Assembly (NCBI GenBank): GCA_030549335.1
Contig: JAUKPH010000022.1
Span: 2,232,001-2,296,000 of the forward strand
Length of the DNA: 64,000 nucleotides
Direction: 5' to 3'
DNA from: Pontederia crassipes
Lineage: Eukaryota; Streptophyta; Magnoliopsida; Commelinales; Pontederiaceae
Shown here: positions 1-12,890 of the stretch, in pieces
How positions within the stretch are numbered: the first letter of the stretch is position 1
Layout of the letters: each line of letters opens with the position of its first letter
Made by a program: the position numbers and the translations under genes
The notes under the pieces: model-generated
Databases searched by the model: none
What the model saw: only the letters and a program-made list of their open reading frames with translations
What the model was told of the DNA's origin: nothing

Positions 1-221
1 GTGCACTATCTTGGCGTGGACATTTTGCGACGCTAACTTAGCATCACAAAATTATATGTGTACCTTCAACATATGTATTCGAACACCATATGTGTGTTAC
101 TTATATATGTATTCCTAAATATATATTTGTTATCTATATTGAATATGTTACTTATATATGTATTCGTAAATATAAATAATGTATTGATGTATGTAAACAT
201 GCACAACTACATATATATACA

Positions 222-224
<3 letters not shown>

Positions 225-262
<38 letters not shown>
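225..262. repeat. (AT)n microsatellite
   Basis: About 19 uninterrupted AT units sit inside an AT-rich stretch (60-480) that codes for nothing credible. Confidence 0.95.
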
Positions 263-268
<6 letters not shown>

Positions 269-499
269 TGTATAGAAAGAAAAGAATGTTAACAATATCT
301 ATGTATACTTTATATATATACGTAGAACATAATACACATACCTACATGTGTATATATATATATATGCACATATGTCAATATATTATGCATACAATATATA
401 TCATATCTTAATTACAGATATATTATTTTTATATTCTTAATCATGGAATTATGATGGTTAAATTAAGTGACACAATTTCTTACAAGAAATTGAAAATAT

Positions 500-790
500 C
501 TCATATTTAGTGTCACCGTAGAGATGCAATGGGGTCGGCGTCGCTCCACACTAGCGTTGCAAACTTTTTCGATACTAATGCGACACTAATTGCGTCATTT
601 TAGCGACTCATGACTGTTTACGCTAATGTAGAGTCACGATCGGCCCGATTTAGCGTCGCCAAATTCTGACCACTACATCGACGTCCTAGCTTTGTGGCGC
701 GACTTCGATGCTAGGTAGCTGCTAATTTTATCTAGCGACTCATTAGCATTGCTATAGAGGCACCATTACGAGTCGCTATTTTTGTAGTTG
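500..790 (+). repeat. 5' subterminal repeat zone of the first CACTA element
   Basis: Dense short repeats of the type GCGAC-N-CTAA, TTAGCGACTC and AGCGTCGC occur in both orientations. The same vocabulary appears at 9005-9500 and at 60880-61330. In CACTA elements such zones are the binding sites for the element's own DNA-binding protein. That role is inferred from the family. Confidence 0.7.
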
Positions 791-904
791 ACTTTTTATT
801 ATTCTCACTTAATCGGGCACATACGCACATATACATACACATATAGCCTTAGAATACATATACATATACATTATTGTCACTTAATCTGACATATAGACAT
901 ATAT

Positions 905-2258
905 GGTTAGGACCATCGTTAAATGAAAAATAATAAATTATATAATTATTTATATTATTATTTTATTTTTGACGATTAGGAACGTCGAAAGTTTTGACAG
1001 ATATCCAACCGTCATAATTTCCGATGGTCCGGACCATCGGTAAATGAAAAATAATATAATATAAGGAATATTTTAATAATATAATTAGCGACAGTTCAAA
1101 CTATCGAAATTTCTACCGGTTCCGACGGTTCTAACTATCGGTAAATGAAAAAAATATAATATAAAAAATCTTTTATTAATCTAATTAGTGACACCGTCAA
1201 AATTAATCTAAATCTTAGTTTCTGACGGTCGTAACCATCGGTAATTAAAAATCATTCTCCTGTCGCATTTTTTTCATTTTCCCGCACTCCCGCTACTTTT
1301 TATTAATTATTTTTACTTTCCCACTATATATATACCCACTTCCTTTCACTTTTTATATCTTTACCTCTCTCCTCTCTCTCTCTCTCCCTCTCCTATTTTG
1401 ACTGCGACCATATCCCTCCCGGACGACGACATCTCCCGTCGGCGACCCTCTCTCTCTCCTGGACGACCCTCTCCCGTCGGCGGCCCTCTCCCCCTCCCCC
1501 TCCCGGGGCCAGATCCGGCCGATCTGGCCCCCGCGGCCGGATCAGCCATGGGGGTCGGATCGGCCGCCGGATTTAACAGCCCGTCGGATCCAGCTGCTGG
1601 CGGCCGGATCTAGCAGCTTGGCCGCCAGATCCAGCCGCTGGCGACCGGATCGGCTGCGAGGGCTGGATCCGGCCGCGGGCAGCTAGGGCTGGATCCGGCC
1701 GCAGGCGGCTAGGGCTGGATCCAGCCGCGGTCGGTCGGATCCAACCGCGGGCGGTCGGATCCAACCACGGGCGGCCACGGTCGGATCCAGCCGCTGGCGT
1801 TCGGATTGGCTGTCTGGGGGCCAAATTTGGACACTGGCCGCCCGGGGCTGGCTAATTTTTTTTATATTATAAAAATTCTTTGCGACGGTTTTGATCGTCA
1901 AAAGTTTCGGCGGTCGCGACGACCGCCGAAACTTTCGACGGTTTCACGGATCGCTAAAAATATGGGCGGTCGTGATCTTCGAAACTTTTCGACGGTTCGT
2001 GACCGCCAAAAATATCGGCGATCACGACCATCGAAATGTTTCGACGGTTCGCGACCTTCGAAAATATCGACGGTTATGATCGTCGACTTCCGTCGGAACT
2101 TACGACGTTTTTTTCCCAACTGTCAAAAATTGATTTGCAATGACCATTTTTCGGACGAAGCGATTCCGTCGAAAAAACCGTCGAAATCGTCATTTCCGAC
2201 GGTTTTCAGGAAATTACAGATGGTTGAAGCCGTCTGTAATTCCCACTTTCTTGTAGTG
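905..2258. mobile_element. Nested non-autonomous CACTA-like element
   Basis: A right terminus that reads CACTACAAGAAAGTGGG in reverse ends at 2258. Inside, the repeat vocabulary changes completely: GACGGTT, GACCATCGGTAAATGAAAA and ATCGTC motifs recur at 905-1240 and again at 1870-2250, flanking a GC-rich core. On the left, sequence shared with the second CACTA element (783-905 compared with 60900-60780 reversed) stops near 905, so that is where I place the junction. No matching left terminus is seen, so the left end is approximate or truncated. It has no transposase-like ORF. ORFs at 1398-2279 are translations of the repeats. Confidence 0.55.
1500..1850. repeat. GC-rich tandem array of GGATCC/GGCCGC units
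   Basis: A degenerate array alternates GGATCC with GGCCGC and CGG-rich spacers. It is very GC-rich inside a strongly AT-rich neighbourhood and forms the core of the nested element. ORFs on both strands here are repeat translations (Gly/Pro/Arg/Ser-rich) and are not proposed as genes. Confidence 0.7.
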
Positions 2259-2925
2259 TTCGATCATGCTATATGTTAATGTTGTTTAATCTTTAGTATT
2301 GTTATGATTGCATGATAGATGTTGTAATGCCTAAGAGATGTAAATTAGGTTGAATGACACATAATTAGGTTGATGTATTACCTAATTAATTGTTGTACTG
2401 CCTAGTTAATTGCTTTTTATATGCATTCTGTTGGATTAGGGCACAATATTGCTTTTCTTCACGTTCAATGCATAAACATTCATCTCATGCATGTAACTTG
2501 ATATTCTTGATGTTGATGATGTATCCTTAGTAAATTTGTTAGGAATTAATTTTTTTTGCTAGTAATTAATTCTTTGCTAAATAATACGATCCATATGGCA
2601 TATGCTTTAATGCTACCCTATGCAAGATGATAACTAATTGTCCACTAGAGAAATGCTATTTAAAAGATAATTAATCCTTATGCTAGGAATTAAGGCAATT
2701 TAAAAAATGATAAATTAATCCGCTAATAATTCTTTTGTCATAATTCTAGTACCTCTTTATGGTCATATTCTCATAAAATTTACTAAGAATGTAGATCCTC
2801 ATTCTTGGAAAATAAAATGAGAATATGGTAATGAATACTATTATGAATATGAAGATTGTGTACTTAAAACATATGATTTTTGACTTCAAAACTCCAAAAT
2901 CACTTGTGTCAAGTACAAGAAGTTA

Positions 2926-5900
2926 TTGACATATAGCTTAATGTTATCCATTATACAAATGACAAAATCAGATCGTGGTTGGATTCGTCGTTGGAAGGAT
3001 AAACATGGCGTTATAACAGAAGAATATAAGGATGGTGTTGATGAATTTATTAAGATGACAAATGAAAATGAAGGTGCTGCTTCTTCATATGGCGAAATCT
3101 TATCAGTGGAAAGTAAGATATTATATGCAGAAGGATTTACATTACAATGGTTTCTTACTAAAATATATAAATTGGTTCTTTCATGGCGAAGAAAAATGGG
3201 CTAAAGAGACAATAATTGATGCTAATGTAGATATAAATGTTGACGAGTTGAGCAATCCATACAGGGACATGATATGAGATGGAATGTTAGGAGAAAATGA
3301 TGACGAAATATTTATTGAAGAAGACCCAAATCCTTCAGCTTTTAAGTTTTATAACCTTCTCGAAGAAGCAGACGAATCTTTATGGGATGGATGTGAGAAG
3401 CAAAGTACACTTTCTGTAGTGGCACAACTAATGAACTTGAAATCACAATTTAATATGAGCGAAAATTATTTTTACCGAATGATTGTCATCATTAAGAGTA
3501 TGCTTCTAACTTCAGAGAAGTTACCGAAAAATTTTTACAAGTGCAAAAGATTGATGAGAAATTTAGGGTTGGAATATCAAAAGATTAATGCATGTCACAA
3601 TCATTGTATGTTGTATTACAAGGAAAACAACTCACTTATCAATTGCTCTATTTGTGACGAGCCTAGATACAAGCCGAGAAAGAATTTTCAAATTTCGAAA
3701 AAATGTAGCAAATGCAGTGTTCAAACACTTTCCCATAACTCCAAGACTACAATGACTATTTCTTTATGAGAAAATTGCATCATTTATGAGGTGATATAGA
3801 GAAGAGGCACATGATCAAAATTTCATTACACATCATTCAGATGTTGAGGCATGGAAATAATTTGATACAGTTCATCTAGGTTTTTTAGCAAAATCATACA
3901 ATGTTAGATTAGTACTTTGCACCGATGGGTTCAACCCATTTGGCTCATCAGACACTGATTATTCATGTTGATCGGTTTTTGTGACACCTTATAATTTGCC
4001 ACCAAGTATGTGTATGAGACGAGAGATCTCAGGTCCTCGATCTCCTAGTAAAATTTTAGATGTTTATTTAAGACCTTTTATTGATGAACTCAACATGTTG
4101 AGGGAGGATGACGTGGTTACTTATGATAAATCTAAGAAGCAAAATTTCATTATGAGAGTTGCATTACCGTGGACCATAAGTGATTTTCCAACATATGAAA
4201 TGGTGAGTGGTTGAGCACAAAAGGCAAACTTGCTTGTCCCATATGTGAAAAACAGTAAGAAAGTTTGCTGGTTTGATTGTCATATGATGTTTTTGCCAAT
4301 GGAAAATTTGATGCGTTGCGATCGAAACTCATTTAAAAAGAATACAATCGAGTACACATTGTCTCCAAGTCATTTGATGGGTCAAGAAGTGCTAGAGCAA
4401 ATTAACAAACTTAATGAAGTCTCATTCAGGTTGAAGGTCGGTTCTTACAAGCAAATTGGATTTGGAAGTGAACATAATTGGGAGAAAAGACGTATTTTCT
4501 AGGAGTTGCCTTATTGGTCTTCAAACTTAGTACGACATAACTTTGACGTCATGCATGTGGAGAAGAATGTTTTTGACAACATCTTCAACACTATTATGGA
4601 TGTTAAAGGAAAAACAAAAGATATCATACAAGCGCGCAAAGACATAAAAGTTATATGCAAAAGACCAAAACTAGATATCATTTATCTTCAAAATGGTAAA
4701 TGCAAAAAGTCAAAAGCTACTTACACCTTGGACAATGATCAAAGAAAGGTGGTTTTCCAATGGGTCAAGCAATTAAAAGTTTTCGACTGATATGCATCAA
4801 ACATATCTCATTATTTTAACCTGGAAAATGGGAAGATACATGGGATGAAGAGTCGTGATTGCCATATTTTTATGCAAAGTATGTTTCCAATTGCCTTTAA
4901 ACAACTTTTGCCAAAGGCCATCGAAGAAATTTTAATAGAGTTATCTATGTTCTTTAAAGAGCTTTGTACATCCATCATTCGGGAAGAAGACATCTCAGTT
5001 AAAGTCTTCTATTGTGAATACCGTGTGCAAGGCTGAGAAGATATTTTCACCTTCTTTCTTTAATGTAATGGAGCATTTGATTGCACATCTTCCATATGAA
5101 ACAAAAGCTACAGGCCCGGTTCAATATCGATGGATTATCCTTTCGAAAGATGCATGTTATATTTGAAAAGGAAGGCGAAAAATAAGGCGAAGATTGAAGG
5201 CTATATATGTGAAGCATATTTCATTGAGGAGGTGTCAAACTTCACTTCAATGTACTGTGAGCCACACATACAATCACGACACACGCAAGTTCCAAGAAAT
5301 GATGATGATGATAAAGGAAAAGTTAACATAAATACTTTATCTATCTTCAAGTACCTATGTCGGCTTCTTGGTATAGGACAAAAAGTTGTGTTGGGTGACA
5401 GAGATCTCACCGCCATTGAGAATTATGTCCTTGCAAATTGTAGTGAGGCGACACCGTATCTCGAGTAAGACTCTTTATTTTAATATGTTATAAAATTTGA
5501 AATTAATTATTGCTATGTTATTTCATTATTTGACCGTTATGAATTCAGGAAATTTGAAGAATTACAACGAGAAATCAATCCTTTAGTTTCAAACGATGAA
5601 TTATTGAAACTAAGAGACGAACATTTTGTAGACTGGTTAAGATGTGAAGTGAGAATTCTTTCCGATTATTCATAATTTTACTATTTTATAACTTTTAATT
5701 AACTTTTAGTTAATTTTCTTGTAGGTTATTAATGACTCAGTTACAGATTTAAAAATTTGAGATTTAGGTTATGGACCAAAGAAACAAGTTTTTAGCTACT
5801 GTGGCGTCATAGTTACTAGATATAGATTTTGTACAGAAGAATATAACCGACAATGTTCAATTGTTAATAGCGGCATATGTGTTCTAGGAAGCATGCACAA

Positions 5901-6160
5901 GGACAACGAGTTCGATTACTACGGCATTATAGAAGATATCATAGAGTTCTCTTCTCTTATTTAGGAAAATTGAACAAAGTCATAGTGCTAAAATGTCATT
6001 AGTTTGATCTAGAGAAAGGAGTTTGGATCGATCAAAAGCTTAAATTGATGGATATTAACCCTCGATCAAGACTTCAGTCATACGATTCATTCGTATTGGC
6101 AGAACAAGCGCAACAAATGTACTACATTAAGTATCCATAAAAAAGAACCAAGGATGAATG
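2926..6160 (+). pseudogene. Degenerate CACTA tnp2 transposase
   Basis: This is the remains of a TNP2-type transposase, split over frames and interrupted by stops. In order: a transposase-associated domain near 2960-3260 (WIRRW, then TEEYKDGVDEFI, then WFFHGE in another frame); the TNP2 core at 3284-4500, with LPKNFYKCKRLMRNLGL and a CX2C pair (SICDEPRYKP) at 3500-3680; continuation at 4506-4790 (RHNFDVMHVEKNVFDN); a DUF4218-like part at 4845-5468 (YPFERCMLYLKRKAKNKA, EAYFIEEV); and a DUF4216-like tail near 5760-6150 (YDSFVLAEQAQQMYY). Stops and frameshifts occur at roughly every 200-500 bases, so it cannot encode active enzyme. In live elements this protein cuts at the CACTA ends. No promoter could be assigned. 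Confidence 0.85.
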
Positions 6161-6589
6161 ATGCGCATCATGCAAAGTGAGAAGTAAACTATTCTTAGCA
6201 GAAACAATGGTAGATAATCATGAAACATCATTCATACATAATGATGTGCCCGTAGATGATTACTATCAAGAAGATCGAGTGAATGAGATGAGTGATGTAG
6301 CCGAAAAAGTTGAGAATATTTAATTAGTCAATGACCTTTTAGAAGTGAACATTGACAATTTATTGATGATTACTCGAATCAAGAAATGAATTAGACGACA
6401 AAGATGATGAAAATGAATCAAAATACAAAACAAGCGAATGAATCACGTGGTTTTTTCAACAATTTATAAAATTATCTGTTTCTAACTTTATAAATTAAAT
6501 ATAATAATAACACAAGTTTCTTATTTTTTTAGTTATGATTACTAGAGGTCGAGCTTTTGGGTCATCTCGCTCTTCTAGGCGTTCACTCC

Positions 6590-7330
6590 ATATGAGTGAG
6601 CCATCACGACCACCAGGTGATATATTTATTTTCAATTGCTTATTTATAGTTGATTATAATAATTATATTAATTTTGTAATAATGCTAGTTGCTCCGCCAT
6701 CGACGGGGCACGTAGACGATCGACACATAATAGGCGATCCATTGGTGGTCATCTCCCGTATCACTCCAGATTATTTCTTGTTCATTTAATATATCTTATA
6801 CATGCAATTGCTCTAATTATTTTGTTATTGTGACAGTTGCTCCACCATCAATGGGGCACATAGTCGGGATGTCTCAATCGCACAACGACGATCGACATGT
6901 CACACTGGGTTATTTTTTGTATATTCAATAAATTTAAATACTTAGAAGTATTTTAAGTATTTTTTATGATCACAGTCGCTACGCCACCGTCGAAATTACT
7001 GGACACTTCACCACATTCCAATGTTGGCAAGAGACATCTTATGCCAGGTGATATATTTATTATTATTAAATTTATATTCTCATTTAATTAAATTATCAAT
7101 TTTTTAATGGTGTTAGTTGCTACGCTATCGATAGCACAAGCACTCGACTTGTCACATTTTGATGAGCAAACTGCCATGAATTAGGCAGCGATAGACATCA
7201 CTCAAGGTGAGAACGTTACTATACATATATCAATTATCATTAGTTTAATTTGTATTGCACTAATGATTTATTTTGTACTAAGGCCCGTCGATGATGTCCG
7301 ACCTTCTCAACCTACCCCAACTATAGCAGG
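6590..7330 (+). repeat. Tandem array of micro-exon/intron units in CACTA element
   Basis: The motif GTTGCTCCGCCATCGA, or close variants, starts at 6688, 6836, 6975 and 7116, spacing 139-148 bases. Each copy follows a CAG- or TAG-like acceptor after a T-rich run. At least three are followed by a short coding-like stretch and a donor-like GGTGATATATTTATT or similar. Translation gives short proline-containing peptides such as VAPPSTGHVDD. This looks like a small exon plus its intron that has been tandemly amplified about four times. The exon reading is inferred from the splice-like signals. Confidence 0.55.
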
Positions 7331-7496
7331 TGATGATAGACGAAGAGGGATTACACGATAATGGGGTGGTCATCGTCAACAACATTGCTCGGTCATAAGT
7401 TAAATAAGTTCTAAAAATTTTATTATTATTTTACTTATCATTGAAAATTAATTCTTCTTTATAAATTGCAAGACCACTTTCATACCCGCTACTACC

Positions 7497-8810
7497 GTGC
7501 AGGATGTCAATGCTCTTGTTCTTTCACACTTGCCGGACGAAGCAGGATCATGTAAAGATATCCCCGAGTTTCTACGTGGGATGACATCTTTCGGGCGTTT
7601 ACGGGATGATTTTCTTTTTGGATTACATAATTTATTTTATATTATTTTTAAATTACTAATTTTTATAATATTGTTTAAGAGGCAAATCAGTTTCATCCGG
7701 ATCTTAGTTTGGGGATGATCTGAAGAGCTTTTGAGAAGATGGCTGTGAAACATCTCTGAAATTGACTGTATAAGTTTCGCAAGGTCGTCATGTCCGTCGA
7801 CCTCAATTTGGAGCAGGGCATACAAAGATGCCCAAGGCATATTAGGTGCCCAATTTGTGAGTCTTTATGTAGGAAGTGGTAAGTAAGTTTACATTTGAAT
7901 TATTTTTATTAAATTTATAATTTTTCAAAGTCTAAGTATTTGATATTCATATAGGATGGATGATCAATGGCAAAGAAAGTCGGAAAATACAAGAGTTAAC
8001 AGATTTTCAAAGCTCGAGGCCCACATCCACACAAGCGGATCGATTCGATTTGATGAGCATTGATGATGCATGGTAATGTAAATACAAAATCGAATAATCA
8101 AACTTTTATCTTATACTTATTTTATAAAATTTGAAACTTTATTACAAGAGGAAAAACAAGGCGGTCCTATCAACGTGGTCCACGAGGCCAAGCATAAGAG
8201 GCGAAAGACCAACGAGTTGGTCATGCCTACTCTTCACTTGGTTGATGACATTAGTGCAAATGATTTTTTAAATGTGCAATTTTTAAATTTTTAGGATGTG
8301 TATAATGAGAAGATGGCTACAACGATGATCCGAGTACTCAGCCACTAGGTAACATATCTCGAAAATGATTCATATTTTTTAAATTTATATAACACCTTAT
8401 ATATTTATGTGTTTTTTATGTTATATAATTTATATAATCTATAATGTTTATATGATTGTATATTTTTCTATTTTGTAGAGGATGCTATTGTTTGGGAGGA
8501 GGTGGCCGGCACGACACGATGAGATACCTGCGTGGCCTAGGCACAAATGCTCAGGTACCTAGAAAGAGCGGAGGATATGTAGATGATCCATCTGCTCCGA
8601 TCTCATCCGTTGCACCTAATGTGACATTGTACGACATTAGGGCACTCATCTTGGATCAGCTATCGCAGCAGATATCGTAGCAGCTATCACAACATTTGGC
8701 TCCTATCTTGCAAGAGATTCAGACGATGACAGTCGTAGAATCAATCCCCACAAGACCAAGGACCGAGTGCGTTGGCATCGAATTTTTGTATGATATACTA
8801 TATTATACTT
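7497..8810 (+). pseudogene. Second transposase-type gene of CACTA element (Ptta/En/Spm-like), decayed
   Basis: Coding-like pieces are separated by AT-rich introns: 7497-7620 (MQDVNALVLSHLPDE); 7770-7870 (KFRKVVMSVDLNLEQGIQRCPRHIR, shown here only as the recognisable start and end of one exon); 7950-8060, with the HIHTSGSIRFDEH motif typical of the plant En/Spm (Ptta) transposase domain; 8290-8345; and 8478-8810 after a TTTTGTAG acceptor. The same exons recur on the minus strand of the second CACTA element (58600-56180), where 56640 reads more completely (YNAKMAEKYRDDPSTQPP) than the frame-shifted copy at 8300. Premature stops, for example in the last exon near 8680, mark it as broken. The domain call is from recognised motifs. 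Confidence 0.65.
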
Positions 8811-9004
8811 TTGTTAGTTCAGATTATTAGTTATACTTTTGTTAGTTCAGTTCATTAGTTTTCATATTGTTATCTTTGATACATCATAGAATATTTTGAT
8901 ATACTGTGATGAACTGTGATGTTATTGTGTGATATACTGTGATGAATGCATTTATATCATTGTATAATTGTGCGGTGTGAGAAGAAAATATAGCTGTAAT
9001 GGGA

Positions 9005-9518
9005 AAACTACATTTTCTATAATTTGCGCCTCTTTAGCGCCTCATTAGTGATTCAAGCATTGTCGCCACTATTTTAAATATATCGTCATTATCGTCATCT
9101 TCGCGACACATTAGCGTCACAATGTTTAGTGTCTCATTAGTATCACATTAGAGACTCATGAATACATCACATTGGTGCCACCTTAGCATCGAAGTAGCAT
9201 CGGCTTAGGTATAAATGTTGCATCACCTTAGCGTCGGAATAGTGTCACAGACTTTTAAGCCTCTTTAGCGTCTCTTTAGCAACGCAATTCAACTGCTCGC
9301 AATGAGACTTTTCACATCATCTTAACGTGGGATTAGCGTCGACCGGTGACACTAGTTACATCGCCTTTGTGTTTGGCTCCATTGCGACATTAATGGCTAC
9401 TGATTCTAGGCATCTCATTTTATTGACGCCATACCGATGCTAAATCGATGCTACTATGCATTAGCGCTGTAATAGCATTTCGAGGTTTGTGTCACTATTT
9501 GTTAGTTTTCTTGTAGTG
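9005..9518 (+). repeat. 3' subterminal repeats and right terminus of first CACTA element
   Basis: Some twenty short GCGTC/AGCGAC/TTAGCGTC motifs are packed into 500 bases, ending in the inverted CACTACAAGAAAA terminus at 9506-9518. Confidence 0.8.
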
Positions 9519-12500
9519 GTGCCAAATTGAAAGACGTCACGATCACCTTCGAACAACGCCTCAGATAATTCCAACTAGATGTTGGTGAAATACAAGATTA
9601 GCTCGCGACACATGAGTGAGAGTTGAAAATTTTAGTGGACATCACAATTGTGTGGATGAGATCATGTTGCTCTATGCATGACTCAAATCCATGGAGACAA
9701 TAATCATGGACATGAGGGAATTCATGACCAATAGGCTATAGAACATGAAGCACATTATGGATGAAGAGATCAAGGCCTTCCGAGAAGATCTCAAACGATG
9801 GCTAGAGAATGAGTGATGTCAAAAATCATTCATCTTCCATGAATCAATAATCGATGTGCCAAAGTCAAGGTCGTACAAAGTAGAGGGTCGGCAAATGAGA
9901 TAAATGACTTTTGGTGGAATGTACAATGTTGCATGAAGGTCTTAGATGTGACCTTAGAAGCAATGATGGTGAAGAACCATGTCTTTTTACTTGTAAAATA
10001 TGGCAAACTTACGGTGGCGATATCACTGCGACGATATGGAACATGCCAATGTCGATGAGACATGGAAAGAATTCAGACAACAATTTCTTGCATGTCAAGT
10101 TAGGATTGAAGACCAAGATCGCCTTGTTCAATATCAACCAGAAGGGTACATTGGAGTACATGGAAGAGTTCACTGATCTCCGCTTACAGAACTTGTGGAC
10201 GATGACACACTGTTGATAATCTTGATTATGGGTTTAAAGCTTTGGGCTAGGAATAAATTGGAGCAACAAAATTTTTTCCCCTACCACCTCTCACTAGTCA
10301 TTATTGTTGAGTCGCTCATGGAGTATATAAAAGTACAATGCCATAGCACCAAGTCCCTTTAGCAAGGATAATGGTGGGGGAGAGAAGTTCTAGTCCCAAG
10401 GAGGCAAACCAAACCATCAGCACTAGGACAAAGGCAAGGGCCATCAAGTCAAAAAACCGAAAAATAATAAGTTTAAGAGGGATGAGAAGTCGCTAAAGCC
10501 TTGATACATTTTCAAAGGTCCTCATTAGACAAATGACTACCCATAGAAGGTGGCGATCAATGCTATGTGTTGCCCCGACGAGATGGAGAAGGAGGCATGT
10601 TTCTACTCAATGCACATTCTCAACATCATCAATGCCTTGAAGAGTTCTTCATCGGTCGTTCGACGAGTTGAATGGGAAAGTTTTCAATGCTTTTATTAAT
10701 ACGAGAGCATCAGAGTTATTTGTGTCAAAAGTAACCGCTAAGAAATTGAAGCTGTAACTACAAAATACTTCGGCCACGTTCAAGACTGTCAACACAAAGT
10801 CAACGCAAAGTCTATGTCGATCATGAGAATTTCTCCTAAATAAAGGTCCACATAAAAAATGATTAGAAAGATTCGATGTGACGTTGGCACCCGTGGATGT
10901 CTACGATGTGGTGGTGGATATCTCCTTCCTGTGATACATTACAACATGTGTCATCTTGCTCACCAACTTGTTGGCTATTTTCAATATCAAGGGACCTTAC
11001 AACATTCATGTAGGTCAGATAGAGATCCAAACTAAACCTAGCTTCTCTGCCATAAAAGTGGCAAAAGAGTTGTACAAAAAGGAGTACACATTCTTGACGA
11101 CTATCGTCTCAAAAAATTCAGGGCTCTATACTCCAATGCCTCTCAAAATTCTCTCGACTCTTGAGAGCTTTGTGGATGTCATGCCCCCAGAGCTACTAAA
11201 GTGGTTGCCTTCGAAGCGTGAAGTGGACTATGTCATTGACTAGGTCATAAAATTGAAGTCACCATGTGAAGTTCCTTATCCACCGGCCCTTCCGAAACTT
11301 ATTGAACTATGTAAGAAACTAATGGATGCAGGGTATATTCGACCTTGAAAATATTTGTATGGTACCTCAGTTTCTCTTTATTATGAAGCATGATGGATCG
11401 TTACAGATGTGTATTGATTATCAGATGTGAAATAGGGTTACGATAAAGAACAAGTACCTTATCCTTTTTGTAAGAGACTTATTCGATCAACTTGACAAAG
11501 CAAGATGATTTACCAAGTTGGATCTTCGTTCAAGCTACTGACAGGTACGAATTGCCGAGAAGATGTGCAGAAGAGGAATGTGTAACAAGATATGGCTCTT
11601 TTAAATTTGTCATGATACCTTTTGGCATCACCAATGCTCTAATAACCTTCTATGCCTTCATGAACAAAGTAGTGCAATCCTTCCTTGATACATTCATGGT
11701 TGTTTACCTCAATGACATTATGATATATATCACCACATCGAGAACATCCGGTAAGTGTTCGAAGTATTGTGACAAAATCAACTATATGTGAAGCAAGAGA
11801 TGTGTGTCTTTGCTCAATCGTAATTGCACTTTTTGAAATATGCCATCAGAGGTGGGAAGTTAAAGATGAAGAACACGAAGATTTGAGCCATCATAGAGTG
11901 GGAGCCGCCCAAGCGGATTCCCAACCTATGTTGATGAACTACTATAGACAATTCATTAAAGGGTATTGTCATGTGAGAACTCCTTTGATGAACCTGTTTA
12001 GGAAGAATCAGAAGTAGGAGTGGACACCTACATGCCAAGTGGCATTTGAAACATTGAAGGAGGCCATGACAAAGGACTAGTGCTTATTCTGTCAGACTAC
12101 ACTAAGCCTTACAAGGTATAGACAAATACTTCTGACTATGTTGTTAGAGGAATTATTATGTAGGACGAACATCCCGTGGAGTTCGAGTCGCAAACTCAAT
12201 GATAGTGGCGCTATGCCCTTCCGAAGGAGGAGATGAGCATGGTGATCCACTTCCTAAGGACATGATGGCACTACCTCCTCAGATCGCAGTTCCATATCAA
12301 GACAAATAATGTTACAACTAGCTACTTTGAACCAAAAAAAAAACTTTTATGGCACAATGACAAAATTTTATGCCGGATCTCGACTATGTTTTGGAGTACA
12401 AGCTTGGCATGATGAAAGTACACACATAATTGACAACCATGAGATTCTCTTAGGCTGACCTGGTCGAGAGAAGGGGTTGGAGTAAAATCCCACGACAAAA

Positions 12501-12890
12501 AAACTTGCTTGAGCAAGCGAAGGAGGGTAAAATGTGCTAATTGAGTGGAAGATGGGCTGATATCCACCAAAGAACTCTTTTTTTTTCGAAAACTTGCAGT
12601 GCGCCATCATGGAGGAGTGCCATGATTCCAAGTGTGCGGAACACTTTGATACTCATTGAAGATAACTACTTCTAGTTAAGGATGAATTATGATGTTGAAG
12701 TCTCTGTAAAGACATCCTTGTTTGCTGACAGACTTATAGAACCTTGCCTACTTGAATGACTGATGTTTCCATGGACTTCATCACTGACCTATCAAATTTT
12801 GAAGGGGCAGGCACCACATAGATACCAACCTAAAGTCAGTTGAAGGTGATTTCCCAGCTTTGTCCTCGGAGTTCATCTTATTTACATGAC
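9519..12890 (+). pseudogene. Degenerate Ty3/gypsy gag-pol remnant
   Basis: These are collapsed reading frames of a gypsy retrotransposon in plus orientation. The gag-like region is 9540-10520. Reverse transcriptase is recognisable from 11170 (MPPELLKWLPSKREVDYVID), through DAGYIRP, a degraded MCIDYQ near 11409 and CVTRYGSFKFVMIPFGITNA at 11578-11637, to VVYLNDIMIY, where the catalytic YxDD reads YLND. A connection segment (NYYRQFIKGYCHVRTPLMNL) lies near 11935. RNase H is near 12100-12320 (NTSDYVVRGII, NNVTTSYFEPKKKL), with a trace of integrase near 12760 (DVSMDFITDLSNF). Stops interrupt every domain. The motifs resemble plant chromoviruses. Neither LTR was found attached, and the CACTA element abuts its 5' side. 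Confidence 0.85.

Larger units (their letters stand above)
1..9518 (+). mobile_element. CACTA (En/Spm) DNA transposon, left end outside window
   Basis: The right terminus is seen directly: the inverted form of CACTACAAGAAAA ends at 9518. Both flanks of the element carry many short, diverged copies of subterminal motifs built on GCGAC/GCGTC/TTAGCG (1-60, 500-790, 9005-9500), as is usual for CACTA elements. Between them lie decayed transposase genes in plus orientation. No left CACTA terminus matching the right one is found in the first 500 bases, so the element probably begins before the window. It is related to the minus-strand CACTA element at 55442-61344: the stretches around 783-905 and 7770-8800 recur there in reverse complement. 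A further CACTA-like element is nested at about 905-2258. The 3' flank is a gypsy gag-pol remnant, so this element probably landed in a retrotransposon. Confidence 0.85.

Noticed and set aside
1361-2279. Several overlapping ORFs on both strands (up to 157 codons)
   Set aside because: They translate GC-rich and GACGGT-type repeats of a nested element and have no domain or start context.
9005-9518. Regularly recurring short motifs that might suggest a CRISPR-like array
   Set aside because: The spacing is irregular, both orientations are mixed and the block ends in a CACTA terminus. These are subterminal transposon repeats in a plant genome.
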